A DNA stretch of 64,000 bases, taken from assembly GCF_023618015.1 (NCBI RefSeq), contig NZ_JAJKBJ010000005.1, forward strand, positions 1 to 64,000, written 5' to 3'. This DNA comes from Legionella maioricensis. Its GTDB lineage: Bacteria > Pseudomonadota > Gammaproteobacteria > Legionellales > Legionellaceae. The notes under the pieces are model-generated. The model saw only the letters and a program-made list of their open reading frames with translations. It did not search any database and was not told the origin of the DNA. Both the position numbers and the translations under genes were made by a program. This document shows, piece after piece, positions 1 through 10,200 of this stretch. The first letter of the stretch is position 1, and each line of letters starts with the position of its first letter.

Positions 1-389
1 GAAAGGCAGCATTATCTCAAAAGTAAGGAAAAATTAATACAGCGCTATTTCCTTAATTACTTATGGGTAATGATATGGTCGCGGCACGTAGGCATGAGAA
101 CAAATATGCAGGCTTAATCATAGAAAAGGCTAATTAATTCAATGATTAAATCAATAGTTTAGTCTTATGAGACAAAACGACATAAAGTGAGTAATGCTCT
201 CCTTTTTGGGGGCATAATGAGTCAATTCTCTTATTAAAATTACAACCTTCATTTTATTTGCTCCTCTTTTACACTGCAAAACTTTATAATTGATTTGATA
301 ATGAACGTACTGTGACACATTGAGTCTATAATAATATCAAAGCATACTGATTCAGAGCTCCTTTAGCTAAAATTGGGTCTGGGGGTATC
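1..389. other. Intergenic stretch before the first gene
   Basis: No open frame of useful length is visible here on either strand. The stretch is AT-rich. Around 80-95 it holds a GC-rich fragment with a 'gtcgcggcacg' core that recurs at about 2445-2455 and, more diverged, at 45672-45682, so it probably belongs to a dispersed repeat. The rest presumably carries the promoter of the gene starting at 390, but I could not pick a convincing -35/-10 pair. Confidence 0.5.
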
Positions 390-2417
390 ATGACTGTTAA
401 ATATCGGGCTATCACCGCTAATTGCGGCAACGATGTCATAGGTAAAAACGCCAGTAAACAGATTGCGAAGATGATTCATCAAGATGATGCGGATGTTTAT
501 GTCATTCACTGTCAGGAAGTTTCGTTTGAAGCGACTAGACGACAATTACAGCAAGCCATTGGTGAAGGCTATACTGTTGTTTGTTTAGGAAAAATGCCAA
601 CTCATACTAAATTATCAACTCAATTTCACAAAGGTACAGGAATTGCAAGCTTTGTCATTCATAAAAACGATGTAGATGTTGATTTTCAGGCCGCTCAGGC
701 GGCAAGACGCAGCAAAAATCGCGGAGGCAGCGCCTATAATAAAGGTGGTTTAATCACTGAATTTACGGTCACAAAAAATAAAGGGACGGCTGCGGAAGAG
801 AAAATTCAGATACAGTCAGTGAGTGGGCATTTAGAGTCAAATGATACCCAAAAGCGGACTAAAGATTGGCATAATATTAATCAATCTATAGCCAAAGAGG
901 TAACTAATTGGAAGGACTTGGTTGCAGCATGCCCTAACTTAAGGCTGTCTGGCTATGATGCCAATACGCGTAATAAATTAACTGGCAATGGCCAAGCGGT
1001 TAATTTATGGATGGCCCCCGGTGGTACCAACACGCCAGAATTACAAGCGCTTCATCAAGTTCCTCTTGGAGGGCAACAGTTTAGTGATCTTTCTACTTAT
1101 AAAACAGAATTAAAGGATATAACTACGGTAGAAGATGAAAAACGCCCAGGCTATGCGCGTGGCGGAACGCTTGATTTTATCGGCATTGCTGATGGCGGAG
1201 AGCCAAGCGCTGAGATTACAGTCAAGGGTGTGATTAAAGTTCCATCTGATAAAAAGGACTCTGGACGAGATCACGACGTAATTATTAGTCCACTTAAAGA
1301 ATATGAGTTACCAGTAAATGATTTTGCCAGGGTCAAAGGACAAATGGCTATGCGTTTGGAGCGTGTGGCTCCTGACTTGGCTAGAGAGATTAGGGAATTA
1401 ACCGATAATGATGAGAACAAAAATAAATTAATTCAAGTATATCAACAGTTTTTAAGTCCTAAAGGTTTGTTAAACAATGCCATTGCACAACACACAGAGA
1501 AATTAGCCTGTTTTGATCGTTTAACTGCTTCTTCATTTTTACAAGACGATAAGATAAAAAAACTGATCTCGGAAACGCTGTTTCCCGCCTCTTCCTGGTT
1601 TGAAGGGGCTCATGTAGTTAATTCGGCAGAATCGGCAGAACAATTCAAGCAAAAACAGGATTTGATGCATCTACTGCTCACCTCATTAAATCAATGTCCG
1701 AGCAAATCAGAAGTAGAAAAACGTATTGCTCTCTATAAAGAGCAAGTACAAAAAGTTGAGGATAAGACATACAAAGCCCAAGATGCAATTGATAAATTTA
1801 AAGCATTGCAAGTTAGTGAATATTTCTCTTTGTATGCAGAATTAGGTTATAAGTTAGTGAAATATGAGGCAGACCCCTTATACAGTAGAGATTTTCGTCA
1901 GCAAGGAGTGGAAATTTTAATGCAGATGAAAGCAATTGTTCCTGATTCTGCTAAAGTCAAAGAGTTGGATCCATACAGCTTATCTCAACTGAGTCGGGTG
2001 CTAAAATACTCCTCGAAAGCGATCGATACTCTTGATAAAGGTGGGGATATCACTCCAATCACTGCAAAATTGACCTCTCTTGCTCATGACATTTCTGGCA
2101 AACCGTCTCCTGGTTGGAAGCGATTGGGCATGGGATTATTAATGTTTGCATGCATCGCATTGATTGTTGCTGGTGTATTGGCTGCAATTCCAACAGGAGG
2201 CTCCAGCCTTATACTCGCTGCAATGGGTGCTGCAGGAGCTGGTGCTGTTGCCGGTGTGATGGGGATGGCCGCATATGAGCACGGTGAGGAGAGAGGATTA
2301 GCAAAAGCAGTTTTAGATTATAAATCGGCAATGGAAAATATCGTGCAATATGAGCGTCCTGTTGAAGAGGGCCCTGATGAAGATAATACATACGGGGATA
2401 TTATTAATAATCCTTAA
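390..2417 (+). CDS. EEP-fold phosphatase/nuclease-like protein with C-terminal membrane hairpin, effector candidate
   Basis: Residues 5-300 carry, in order, the signature positions of the endonuclease/exonuclease/phosphatase (EEP) fold: 'HCQE' with E43, H147 in 'SGHLES', D190/N192 in 'YDAN', D262 in 'LDFIG', and D294-H295 in 'RDHDV'. This family uses a divalent metal to cleave phosphodiesters or inositol phosphates. Residues about 310-570 look helical, and about 577-630 is a very hydrophobic Ala/Gly-rich double segment that should insert in a membrane, followed by an acidic tail. There is no N-terminal signal peptide. That combination is common in Dot/Icm effectors acting on host membranes. 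Phosphoinositide phosphatase activity is inference; the fold call is fairly strong. Confidence 0.6.
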   Translation: MTVKYRAITANCGNDVIGKNASKQIAKMIHQDDADVYVIHCQEVSFEATRRQLQQAIGEGYTVVCLGKMPTHTKLSTQFHKGTGIASFVIHKNDVDVDFQAAQAARRSKNRGGSAYNKGGLITEFTVTKNKGTAAEEKIQIQSVSGHLESNDTQKRTKDWHNINQSIAKEVTNWKDLVAACPNLRLSGYDANTRNKLTGNGQAVNLWMAPGGTNTPELQALHQVPLGGQQFSDLSTYKTELKDITTVEDEKRPGYARGGTLDFIGIADGGEPSAEITVKGVIKVPSDKKDSGRDHDVIISPLKEYELPVNDFARVKGQMAMRLERVAPDLAREIRELTDNDENKNKLIQVYQQFLSPKGLLNNAIAQHTEKLACFDRLTASSFLQDDKIKKLISETLFPASSWFEGAHVVNSAESAEQFKQKQDLMHLLLTSLNQCPSKSEVEKRIALYKEQVQKVEDKTYKAQDAIDKFKALQVSEYFSLYAELGYKLVKYEADPLYSRDFRQQGVEILMQMKAIVPDSAKVKELDPYSLSQLSRVLKYSSKAIDTLDKGGDITPITAKLTSLAHDISGKPSPGWKRLGMGLLMFACIALIVAGVLAAIPTGGSSLILAAMGAAGAGAVAGVMGMAAYEHGEERGLAKAVLDYKSAMENIVQYERPVEEGPDEDNTYGDIINNP

Positions 2418-2517
2418 AGGCCGGGCGTAGATGCCGCAAACACGTCGCGGCACGAAGGTTTGGATTTTAACGTCGTTTTCCTGGCTCTATAATTGTCAAA
2501 CAGGTATGACGTGGCTG

Positions 2518-3249
2518 TTAAGATAACTGGGTTGTTATTTGAGGAGCATGTTCTTTAGTCTCTTCAACTTTTTTAGCACTAAAAAAAGTATCGCGGACAA
2601 AATTATAGCCAGACTTGGTTATCTTGCTGCCCATCAAACTGCTGCCTACTGAGATCCCTATAGCAAGCGATGCCTCCATAAAACTCATCGGGGTGGTTAA
2701 CAAATTAACACCAAGAGCGAGCCCTGTAGTGACATAATTTGACTTTTCTTTACTAAGACCACAACGTGAATTAAGAACATATCCAGCTAAAGGTACTGTA
2801 ATTGCTATACTAGGTGAAGTCCCCAGGGCGATAAGCAAAAGGGCTCGAACCCCTTGGTTAATCCAATAAATATCATTGGGCTGATAATGTAAGCCCTTCA
2901 AATAATCCGTTACACCCTCATTGGCCAAAGTGATTAATGTAGATACCAAAAGACCTTGTTGCGCCGCATCGGTAATTAATTGGATTAATTCTGGAGGAAA
3001 AAGCTCGGATAAACTAATGGAGCTGGCAATATCAAAGAGGCGAGTGGAGTTATTCAATTCAATATGAGGTATTGGGTGATCCGAGCCAACAGGTGCAATT
3101 AAATTGGTGCTGGAAAAGGCTTGTTGATTGGTGATGAAACATTGGTCTGGGGTACAGTAATTTCCTGGGTGAGTCTGACCACTAAAAAGACCATAAAGCC
3201 ATCCGCCCAATGATTCTTTCTCTTTTTTGGGCTGTCCATTAGCTCCCAT
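2518..3249 (-). CDS. Hypothetical membrane protein
   Basis: 243 residues, not recognised. The start ATG has a good AAGGAG ribosome site about 8 bases upstream. Residues 1-30 are polar and Lys/Gly-rich. Two hydrophobic pairs follow, at about 130-165 and 170-210, suggesting membrane insertion without a cleavable signal peptide. The C-terminus is polar and Glu/Lys-rich. It converges on the gene ending at 2417 and is divergent from the gene at 3630, so it is probably transcribed alone. Polar ends around a hydrophobic core and the surrounding effector-like genes make it a possible secreted effector, but no motif supports a function. Confidence 0.55.
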   Translation of the reverse strand: MGANGQPKKEKESLGGWLYGLFSGQTHPGNYCTPDQCFITNQQAFSSTNLIAPVGSDHPIPHIELNNSTRLFDIASSISLSELFPPELIQLITDAAQQGLLVSTLITLANEGVTDYLKGLHYQPNDIYWINQGVRALLLIALGTSPSIAITVPLAGYVLNSRCGLSKEKSNYVTTGLALGVNLLTTPMSFMEASLAIGISVGSSLMGSKITKSGYNFVRDTFFSAKKVEETKEHAPQITTQLS

Positions 3250-3629
3250 TGTTTGCTCCTTAAAATTGTTAATAGAGTAAAGTAGTTCGGATTTTTGAAC
3301 GTGTCCAGTATCTCCAGACTATAAGGCTAAATTCATCATTACCAAAGTTAGGTTTTGTTGTTCCTGCTTTGAAACTGAATTTTAGCTCATTATTTTTCAG
3401 GCATAAAAGCTGGGTCATACCTGAACTAAACAAGCTCGTAGACAGAATAATATCTGGTTAAACATTTGTCTAACACTTCTATAACATCATTTTGGTATGC
3501 TGCAGAAATAAGAAAATAAGGAGACGTTAAAATCTCTATTTGGTTTTTGTGCTTGCATATTGTACAATATGTTGCAGAATAATTTTTGATGCTTAAAATT
3601 AAGTTATCTAATATACATAGGATAAAAAC
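3250..3629. other. Divergent intergenic region
   Basis: This 380-base AT-rich stretch lies between two divergently transcribed genes and should hold both promoters. A 78-codon frame on the minus strand (3426-3662) crosses the start of the next gene, has no convincing ribosome site and reads as low-complexity, so I do not call it. Confidence 0.4.
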
Positions 3630-5648
3630 ATGATTTATGTAGTCATTAAAAATCTGCCCCATTTATTAAAAACAAATAACCCGTTAAAGCTCATTGAGGA
3701 TGCACTTGTAAATGCAAAACCAAAATTAGTGTTCCTTAATGAGGAAAAAGCAGGGCATTATATTGAGTCAGAATTAAATTTTCTGAATCATGAACTTCGG
3801 CAAGGGACGAGTTATGGATTAGTTGTGTTGAATACCGATAAAGACACGTTTACGGCAATTAAATCAAAGCCAAAACAATTAATGGAAGCGGTGAATGGAT
3901 TAGTAGTTAAAGGGAAAAGAATCGATGCGCAAATGATCGAAGCAGATCAGCATGAAAAACAACAATTAGTAGAAATGAATTATCCAGGAATGAAACCTCA
4001 TGACATGTTGCTTACTGAACCTTATCCATGCTCTTTGTTAAAAATGCCTCGTGAGTTATGGTTTCTGGGTTTCATTGACTATGCCTTGTTTTATCATTAT
4101 CTTGAAAATTGGGTTGCTTATAATGCTCGTGAGCCTCGTTCCGTTTTGGATTTATTTAATACACAGGCCAATATATGTAACTCAATTTTTTTAGCACAAA
4201 ATCCTGAGCCATTATCGCTTGAACACGTTAGAGAGTTACAGGCCTCGTTAAGCTCCAGTTTATTTTCAGCAGAAACAAAATCCAAATCTGGAGAGCTCCG
4301 CGACGGATATAATTCATTTCCAATTAACCGTGATGCCATAAATGTTAAAGGTGCCGTTGAATTATTGAAACGAATTAAAAATGATAATGATGAGAATGGT
4401 TTCATGATTGGGGAAGTGAAACATTTTGAAATTGTTCATCAATATTGTAAGCAATTGTCTTTTATGGCAGGTGATTGCTATTTTAAACGCAAAAATCCGG
4501 TACCATTTCAGGAATACAGTACAATTGTTACAGGAGTAAAAGCTGCTGCCTTACAAGAAACAATTAAAAAAGTGACTCAATTACATCCTCATGTTTCGGC
4601 AGATGCAGTGGAGCACATTATTGATTCATTTTTAAAAGAAAATAAATTTGATGAACAATTTCTGAATAGGGATAAATATACCTCGTGGGGGCTAATAGAC
4701 ACTCTCTCTGTTTATATAGGCCAGTTAGCTGGGAAAGCACAATTAATCCCGACTAAGGACGAAATGGCTTTTGCATTGGCTGTTGCACGTCAGAAAGCCA
4801 CGATTAACCATGCCACCTTAAAGAATAAGACCGATGAAGAATTACAAACCATAGCAGAGCAACTGGTCACTTCTGTTAAAGATAATTCTGTATCATTATT
4901 AACGCCAGATCCGGTTTCTGCTGAGAAAAAGGCAAAAATTGCAATTAATCAATATAATCTTGATGTCAGTAAAACAAAAACACCCGATGAGGTAATTCTT
5001 TGTATCGTGACTCTGGTTCATGAATTAGAGATTTTACATGTATTCCACGATGTTAATTGCCGGACCAATTATTTTTTACTCAATGAAGAGTTAATTAAAC
5101 ATGGTCTTAAACCCACTATCCTTTACAATCCTAATCGCTTGGACGGCTATAGTGTCGAAGATTTGGTAGAGCAGGTGAAGCAAGGAATGCATCGTTATGA
5201 TTATGTGAAGGCTAATGCTGGAGAATTAGTTAAAATAAATGATTCATTCTTGGCTAACAATAAGTCTAGTCAGAGTTACTATGAAAAAATCTCAAGCCAA
5301 TTGAATGACGTGCTTATGAAGCTTACTCATCAATATCAAGAAAGTATCGGCACTCTTGGAAAAATCATCTCAAATACAGCTACAACTGCTCCAGGGATGT
5401 TTTCATCGAGTGTAAATACTGCGATGATCGATGAAATAAAAAAATTATTTAACCAATTTAGCAAGGATCAGAACTTGCTTCAATTTATCTCAGCTCTTAA
5501 TCAAATGAGTAAAAGTGAAATGCATCTTGTTATGGGGAAAGAGTTCGTGGAGGAGCTGAGTAGATTAACAGTCTTTAGCCACATGAATTGTGATTTTCAT
5601 CAATCAATGTTTATTGAAAAAGCTGATAAAAATTTCACAATACAGTGA
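3630..5648 (+). CDS. Protein with degenerate Fic motif, effector candidate
   Basis: 672 residues starting at an ATG with AGGATA just upstream. Residues about 450-500 resemble the core of Fic/DOC domains: 'ELEILHVF' then 'HDVNCRT' (H470, F472, D474, N476, R478) followed by a leucine-rich helix and 'KHGLKP'. The canonical motif is HPFxxGNGRxxR. Here the catalytic His, Phe, Asn and first Arg positions remain, both glycines are replaced (V475, C477), and the last Arg is absent. Fic enzymes transfer AMP or other phosphate-containing groups to proteins. The remaining sequence is helical and not recognised, and no signal peptide is present. A leaderless 70-kDa protein in this context is a plausible Dot/Icm effector; activity is uncertain given the missing glycines. 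Confidence 0.5.
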   Translation: MIYVVIKNLPHLLKTNNPLKLIEDALVNAKPKLVFLNEEKAGHYIESELNFLNHELRQGTSYGLVVLNTDKDTFTAIKSKPKQLMEAVNGLVVKGKRIDAQMIEADQHEKQQLVEMNYPGMKPHDMLLTEPYPCSLLKMPRELWFLGFIDYALFYHYLENWVAYNAREPRSVLDLFNTQANICNSIFLAQNPEPLSLEHVRELQASLSSSLFSAETKSKSGELRDGYNSFPINRDAINVKGAVELLKRIKNDNDENGFMIGEVKHFEIVHQYCKQLSFMAGDCYFKRKNPVPFQEYSTIVTGVKAAALQETIKKVTQLHPHVSADAVEHIIDSFLKENKFDEQFLNRDKYTSWGLIDTLSVYIGQLAGKAQLIPTKDEMAFALAVARQKATINHATLKNKTDEELQTIAEQLVTSVKDNSVSLLTPDPVSAEKKAKIAINQYNLDVSKTKTPDEVILCIVTLVHELEILHVFHDVNCRTNYFLLNEELIKHGLKPTILYNPNRLDGYSVEDLVEQVKQGMHRYDYVKANAGELVKINDSFLANNKSSQSYYEKISSQLNDVLMKLTHQYQESIGTLGKIISNTATTAPGMFSSSVNTAMIDEIKKLFNQFSKDQNLLQFISALNQMSKSEMHLVMGKEFVEELSRLTVFSHMNCDFHQSMFIEKADKNFTIQ

Positions 5649-5706
5649 GTATTCATGTTATTGGTAGCTAGTGGCCTAGGTCGAAAATGACGATTTAATA
5701 TGGGAC

Positions 5707-5751
5707 ACATCACTTGCAGAAAAGAGCATTTATATTTTCTGCAAGTGATGT
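5707..5751. repeat. Perfect 17-bp inverted repeat (hairpin)
   Basis: Arms at 5707-5723 and 5735-5751 are exact reverse complements separated by 11 bases. The element lies between the stop at 5648 and the transporter start at 5789, about 37 bases ahead of that start. It is not followed by a clear T-run, so a simple intrinsic terminator is not obvious. A transcript leader hairpin or a dimeric operator are alternatives. Confidence 0.7.
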
Positions 5752-5788
5752 ATATTAAATTGAATAATACTACTGAAGCGATTATCAA

Positions 5789-7045
5789 TTGATAAAAAAA
5801 GAAATACTCATTTCAAGTCTGGGTAATACCATAGAATGGTTTGATTTTGGACTTTTTATTTTCATGGCACCTATAATTGGTGCCAAGTTTTTTCCGCAAA
5901 GCTCTGCGGGTAATGCAACCATTGAGGCTTTAATCGTATTCGCGGCTGGTTTTCTTTGTCGACCATTGGGGGGTATTGTTTTTGGTTATTTTGGAGACAC
6001 TCGCGGTCGCGCAAAAACATTAAGAATTTCTATCTTAATTATTACCATATCCACTTTTTTAGTTGGCGTTATTCCTTCCTATGAAGAGGCCGGAATCATT
6101 GCCCCTGTCTTATTTATCTTACTGCGTTTGATACAAGGTCTATCTATAGGGGGTGAATACAGTGGAATAATGATCTACCTTGCTGAGTCAGCAGTACGTA
6201 GCCGACGAGGTTTTATCACCAGTTTTGCTGCAACAGGGGCCAACTTGGGTTTTTTACTGGCGACCGTTACTTTGATACTTCTTCATTTCCTTTTTTCTGA
6301 GGAAGTGATTAAAGCGTGGGCATGGCGACTGCCGTTTCTGTTTATCGGTTTACCCGGTTCATTAATCATTTATTATCGTTTTAAATTATCAGAAACAAAA
6401 GTTTATTCTCATTTACAACAAACGCATCACCTTGAGTCCAGACCTTTTATTACGGCCATTAAATTCGCCCCTTACCAATTACTGAAAATTTTGGGACTTA
6501 CTTGTATGGGTTCCACTTTTTATTATGTTTTTGTCGGGTATATGCCCACTTATTTAGAGCATTATATTGGGTTTTCATTGACGGATGCGTTAACCATGGA
6601 AAGCTATTTATTAATTACAATGCTCTTCACCGTTCCTTTGGCGGGCATTTGCGGCGATTATTTTACTCGAAAAAAAATGCTGCTACTCACTTCAATAGCT
6701 GTCATTCTGTTGGTGTTTCCCTGCTTTTATTTACTGCAAGCCAAATCGTTATCCCTGGCACTGTTATCTTTAGGTATCGCGACGATTCTGAGTTCCTTTG
6801 ATCAAGGAAATACGTTAACTGCAGTTGTAGAAAACTGTCCTGAGAATGTACGTTATAGCGGCATAGCCTTTTCTTATAATTTAGGAAACGCTTTATTCGG
6901 TGGCACCACTCCTTTGGTGGTTAGCTTGCTAACACAAAATGTGAGCCTTATTGCACCAGCTTATTATCTTATTTTAATGGCCGGTATCACTTTTATTACC
7001 GCAACAACCTTACTCAGCAACAATGAGTCTTTAGGGCCACTCTAG
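5789..7045 (+). CDS. MFS transporter of the metabolite:H+ symporter (MHS/ProP-like) family
   Basis: 418 residues with about twelve hydrophobic segments. The N-terminus carries the MHS hallmark 'GNTIEWFDFGLF' in the first helix, and a motif-A-type loop 'FGDTRGR' lies between helices 2 and 3 (about residues 68-74), as in ProP and citrate/proline symporters. The open frame starts at TTG (5789), 37 bases after the strong hairpin at 5707-5751; no strong ribosome site is visible, which may indicate control by the leader. The substrate cannot be told from the sequence; an organic acid, betaine or amino acid is typical. The final codons (NNESLGPL) recur at 10758-10784. Confidence 0.8.
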   Translation: MIKKEILISSLGNTIEWFDFGLFIFMAPIIGAKFFPQSSAGNATIEALIVFAAGFLCRPLGGIVFGYFGDTRGRAKTLRISILIITISTFLVGVIPSYEEAGIIAPVLFILLRLIQGLSIGGEYSGIMIYLAESAVRSRRGFITSFAATGANLGFLLATVTLILLHFLFSEEVIKAWAWRLPFLFIGLPGSLIIYYRFKLSETKVYSHLQQTHHLESRPFITAIKFAPYQLLKILGLTCMGSTFYYVFVGYMPTYLEHYIGFSLTDALTMESYLLITMLFTVPLAGICGDYFTRKKMLLLTSIAVILLVFPCFYLLQAKSLSLALLSLGIATILSSFDQGNTLTAVVENCPENVRYSGIAFSYNLGNALFGGTTPLVVSLLTQNVSLIAPAYYLILMAGITFITATTLLSNNESLGPL

Positions 7046-7084
7046 ACCCTGAAAGCGGTGGGCATTTAATGGCGTTCACGGAGA

Positions 7085-7185
7085 GTATGCCTGTTTCGTC
7101 GTTGCGAGCCTTGGCGAAGCAGAACGATGCTTCGTTGAAAATCTGAGTCGGATTGCTTCACTTTGTTCGCAATGACTATCCGGCC
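7085..7185. repeat. Interspersed repeat with imperfect terminal inverted ends
   Basis: The left end (gtcgttgcgag...gcgaagca) and right end (gattgcttcactttgttcgcaatgac) are imperfect reverse complements of the widespread 'GTCATTGCGAGCGAAGCGAAGCAATC' repeat type. It lies between two convergent genes and contains no gene. It belongs to a different family from the CGTCATCCCGAAC elements elsewhere in this window. Confidence 0.6.
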
Positions 7186-7231
7186 CTCATAGAATGATTT
7201 GTGCCGTGAACACCATTGATAACTGATGGTG

Positions 7232-10200
7232 TTATATCTTCGACGGATCATTTTTTATACCAGGATCAGATGGCGATGAGTCTGGTTTTTTTTCTTTCTG
7301 CTCGAATAACCTTAAATTGGCCTGAAAAATAGCTTGATTAATGGTCTTCTCCGCCCTTTGTGGCGCACTAAGAATATTCTTATTTTCTTTGAAGTTTGTA
7401 AATTCTTGTTCAAAATAATTTTTTACCTCCTCTATCTTACTTGTTTGTATTTTATTTTCAGTAAGGAGTTTTAAAAATCGTTTATATTGATCATCCAGCT
7501 CAGTAAACAGTTGGATTCTAAGCTGCAGGAACTCCCATAGTTCGCTTTTTTGGGCAATTTCATCTGCAAATTCTTTAAGGGCAATGAGCGCGACCTGCCT
7601 GTTTGGATTAGCAGGCTCCTCATTAATATTATTGATTTGCTCATGTAGCATAGATATCTTTTGAGCCTGGAACTCTTCAATTATTTGAGCTATTAAGGGA
7701 TGGTGGTGTTCTCTTGCCAATTGGACCATAGTTAATTCTTTCACATCCCTATACGCAAGATTTGCGCCATGCTCTAATAGAGTAACCACTATAGCAGGGT
7801 ATCCTTTTTTGATTGCCAGTTGCAGCGCATTAAGATTTTGACGCTCCTCATCATAATAACGATAGGCATCAGGATTTGCACCATACTTGAGTAATGCTTC
7901 TGCCGCACCCGCAAATCCCTGACTTGCAGCAATACAAAGAGCCGGCTCGCCAGAATCTTGACTATCCGGTGATGCGCCTATACTTAAAAGGAACTGTAGG
8001 TCATCCTCATTATTATCATATAGCGCATTAAGTAACATAATGTTTTTATCTTGCTGGCTTAAGGAGGCTCCTTTTTTCAGTAGTAAATTAACCATAGCGA
8101 CATCACGATTTTGTATCGCCAAGGTAATGAGATTTATTCCCTCAATAGTTACCCCATTAGGCTCTGCTCCAGCATCAATTAAAATTTTGGCGGCTTTTTT
8201 ATGCCCATTTATAACTGCTATGGCAAGAGGAGAGTTACAATATTCACTGTCTTGACCTACCCCAGCTCCTGCGCTGATAAGTCTCTTCATTAGCTCGCAA
8301 CTGTTATTTTCTACAGCGATACATAAAGGTGTATAGCCATTCTCAAGTCTTACATCAGGATCTGCACCAGCCTCAAGAGCAGCTTCAACAAGATCATCGC
8401 GAGCATTATCTATTGCCACAAAAAGTAACGGTCTGCCCTCAATTTCTTGCTCTGCTTGTTCTTTTGAAAGAGGTAATGGAATTGAATCTAAAAAAAGAAA
8501 CTCTTTTAGCCTTTTCTCGAATAAAATAAGTGGCTCTATTTCTTCACTAATATCTACTTCGAACTTTTTTAGAGATTCAATGGCTTGTTGGCGTCCTGTA
8601 TTAGAAGGATCTTCCTTGATTCGAGCAATTCTCTTCTTACATATATCCTCTCGAAACTGTAGAAATAGATACATCTCCTCAATAATTTCTTCGTTTCCAT
8701 ATTGATGTGAATATTCTAATAGATTATATCCCTCAAAACTTGATGAAATATCAATTGGGTATTGAAGTAGGGCTTTTACCAATTCCCCATCCTGTTCTTT
8801 GATGGCAATAAACATAGACTGGGTAGGATCAGCGCCTGCCTCTATTAATTTTTTTACAATTGCCTGCTCCCCTCTTTTAAGGGCAAGAATCAAGGGTGTG
8901 AGTCCTTGCGGAGATATTGTATTGGGTTCATGATATTGTTCGAGTAAGGATTCCATTTCACTGAGATTTCCCTCCTCCACAGTAACCGAAAGGCGTGAAT
9001 TTAATTGTTCTCTGACAATCCTTTGTTTACAAAGTTTTTTTGTATACTCTTGAGTGTCTTTAAACGCTTGTTCCAAAATAAAATCGGGCCATTGAGTATC
9101 AATAGTTACCCCATAGTCTGCAAACATTTTTTTAATATGCGGTTGAGTAAAAACATCCATTACCTCTAATAAACTATGAAAACTATGGCTGACATATACC
9201 GAAGCATACAGTTTCAAAAAATGATTGATGTCTTGATTATTAGTAGTGCAAGAGGGATTTCGCTCAAGATAAACCAGAAGAAGAGCCGCAGCAGTAAATC
9301 CATGGCCGGATATGGACGCAATATAGGCAGAGCGCGCACGTCTAAATGCATAAGAATTCTCTGAAGTCCTATTAATATCAGGTCCTTTATTTTCTACAGA
9401 ATGCTCACTTAATTCATCGGGAAAATTAGGTTGGGAAGATCGCATTACGCCCATATTTCTAGTCATCACGATTTCACTTTTCTCACCCAGGGCTCTTTGA
9501 TATTCTGATATAAATCCTCTTCTTCTAAAATATCCACGGTTTTCCCACTCTGTAGAGTTCTGTTTTAGTTGTAATTCTTTTTCTGTTATTTCTTCAGTTT
9601 CCAAATCCGCTAAATTTAAAATAAGGGCTTGAGCCTCTTCCGGGCTAGAAGCAGGTTGAGTTTTATGTCCGAAAAATTCTATAGCAATTCTGTTAATGCC
9701 CTCTATAACATCCTGGCCTATACCTTGTCCTCGATATAAAAGAGCTACTCTATTTTCAAAAAAACGGCGACTGTAATTTTTATCTATAGAGATTTCTAAC
9801 AATTTAGTTTGGACATCGAAGATTGCAGCGCATTCTTCTCCACCTATCTCATTTTGGTATTCCTTACATAAATCAGTAATGAGCTTAATCGCTTCTTCAT
9901 AATGGGTTTCCATATACAATTGGCGACATAAACTCAACTGCAGCTTTATATGCTCATTTTTTAAAGCATGTTTTTGGAGCAATGCCAAAACTAAAAATAG
10001 ATATTCAGATTTATCCAAATCAGGTGCATGAATTGCGAAGAGAAACTCACCTGGTTTAATGTCTCCTGGAAATTTATTTTCCTTCAACGGATTAGGTATT
10101 TCTTTATAAGCCAAACGGAGATTTTCAGATCCAGGAATAATTGCTACGAATAGGGCTAATTTAGAGGGAAGATCAATTAAGGTGTCAGGTATTTTTTTCA

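Noticed and set aside
3426-3662. 78-codon minus-strand frame between two divergent genes
   Set aside because: No ribosome site, crosses the start of the gene at 3630, and no recognisable protein character.
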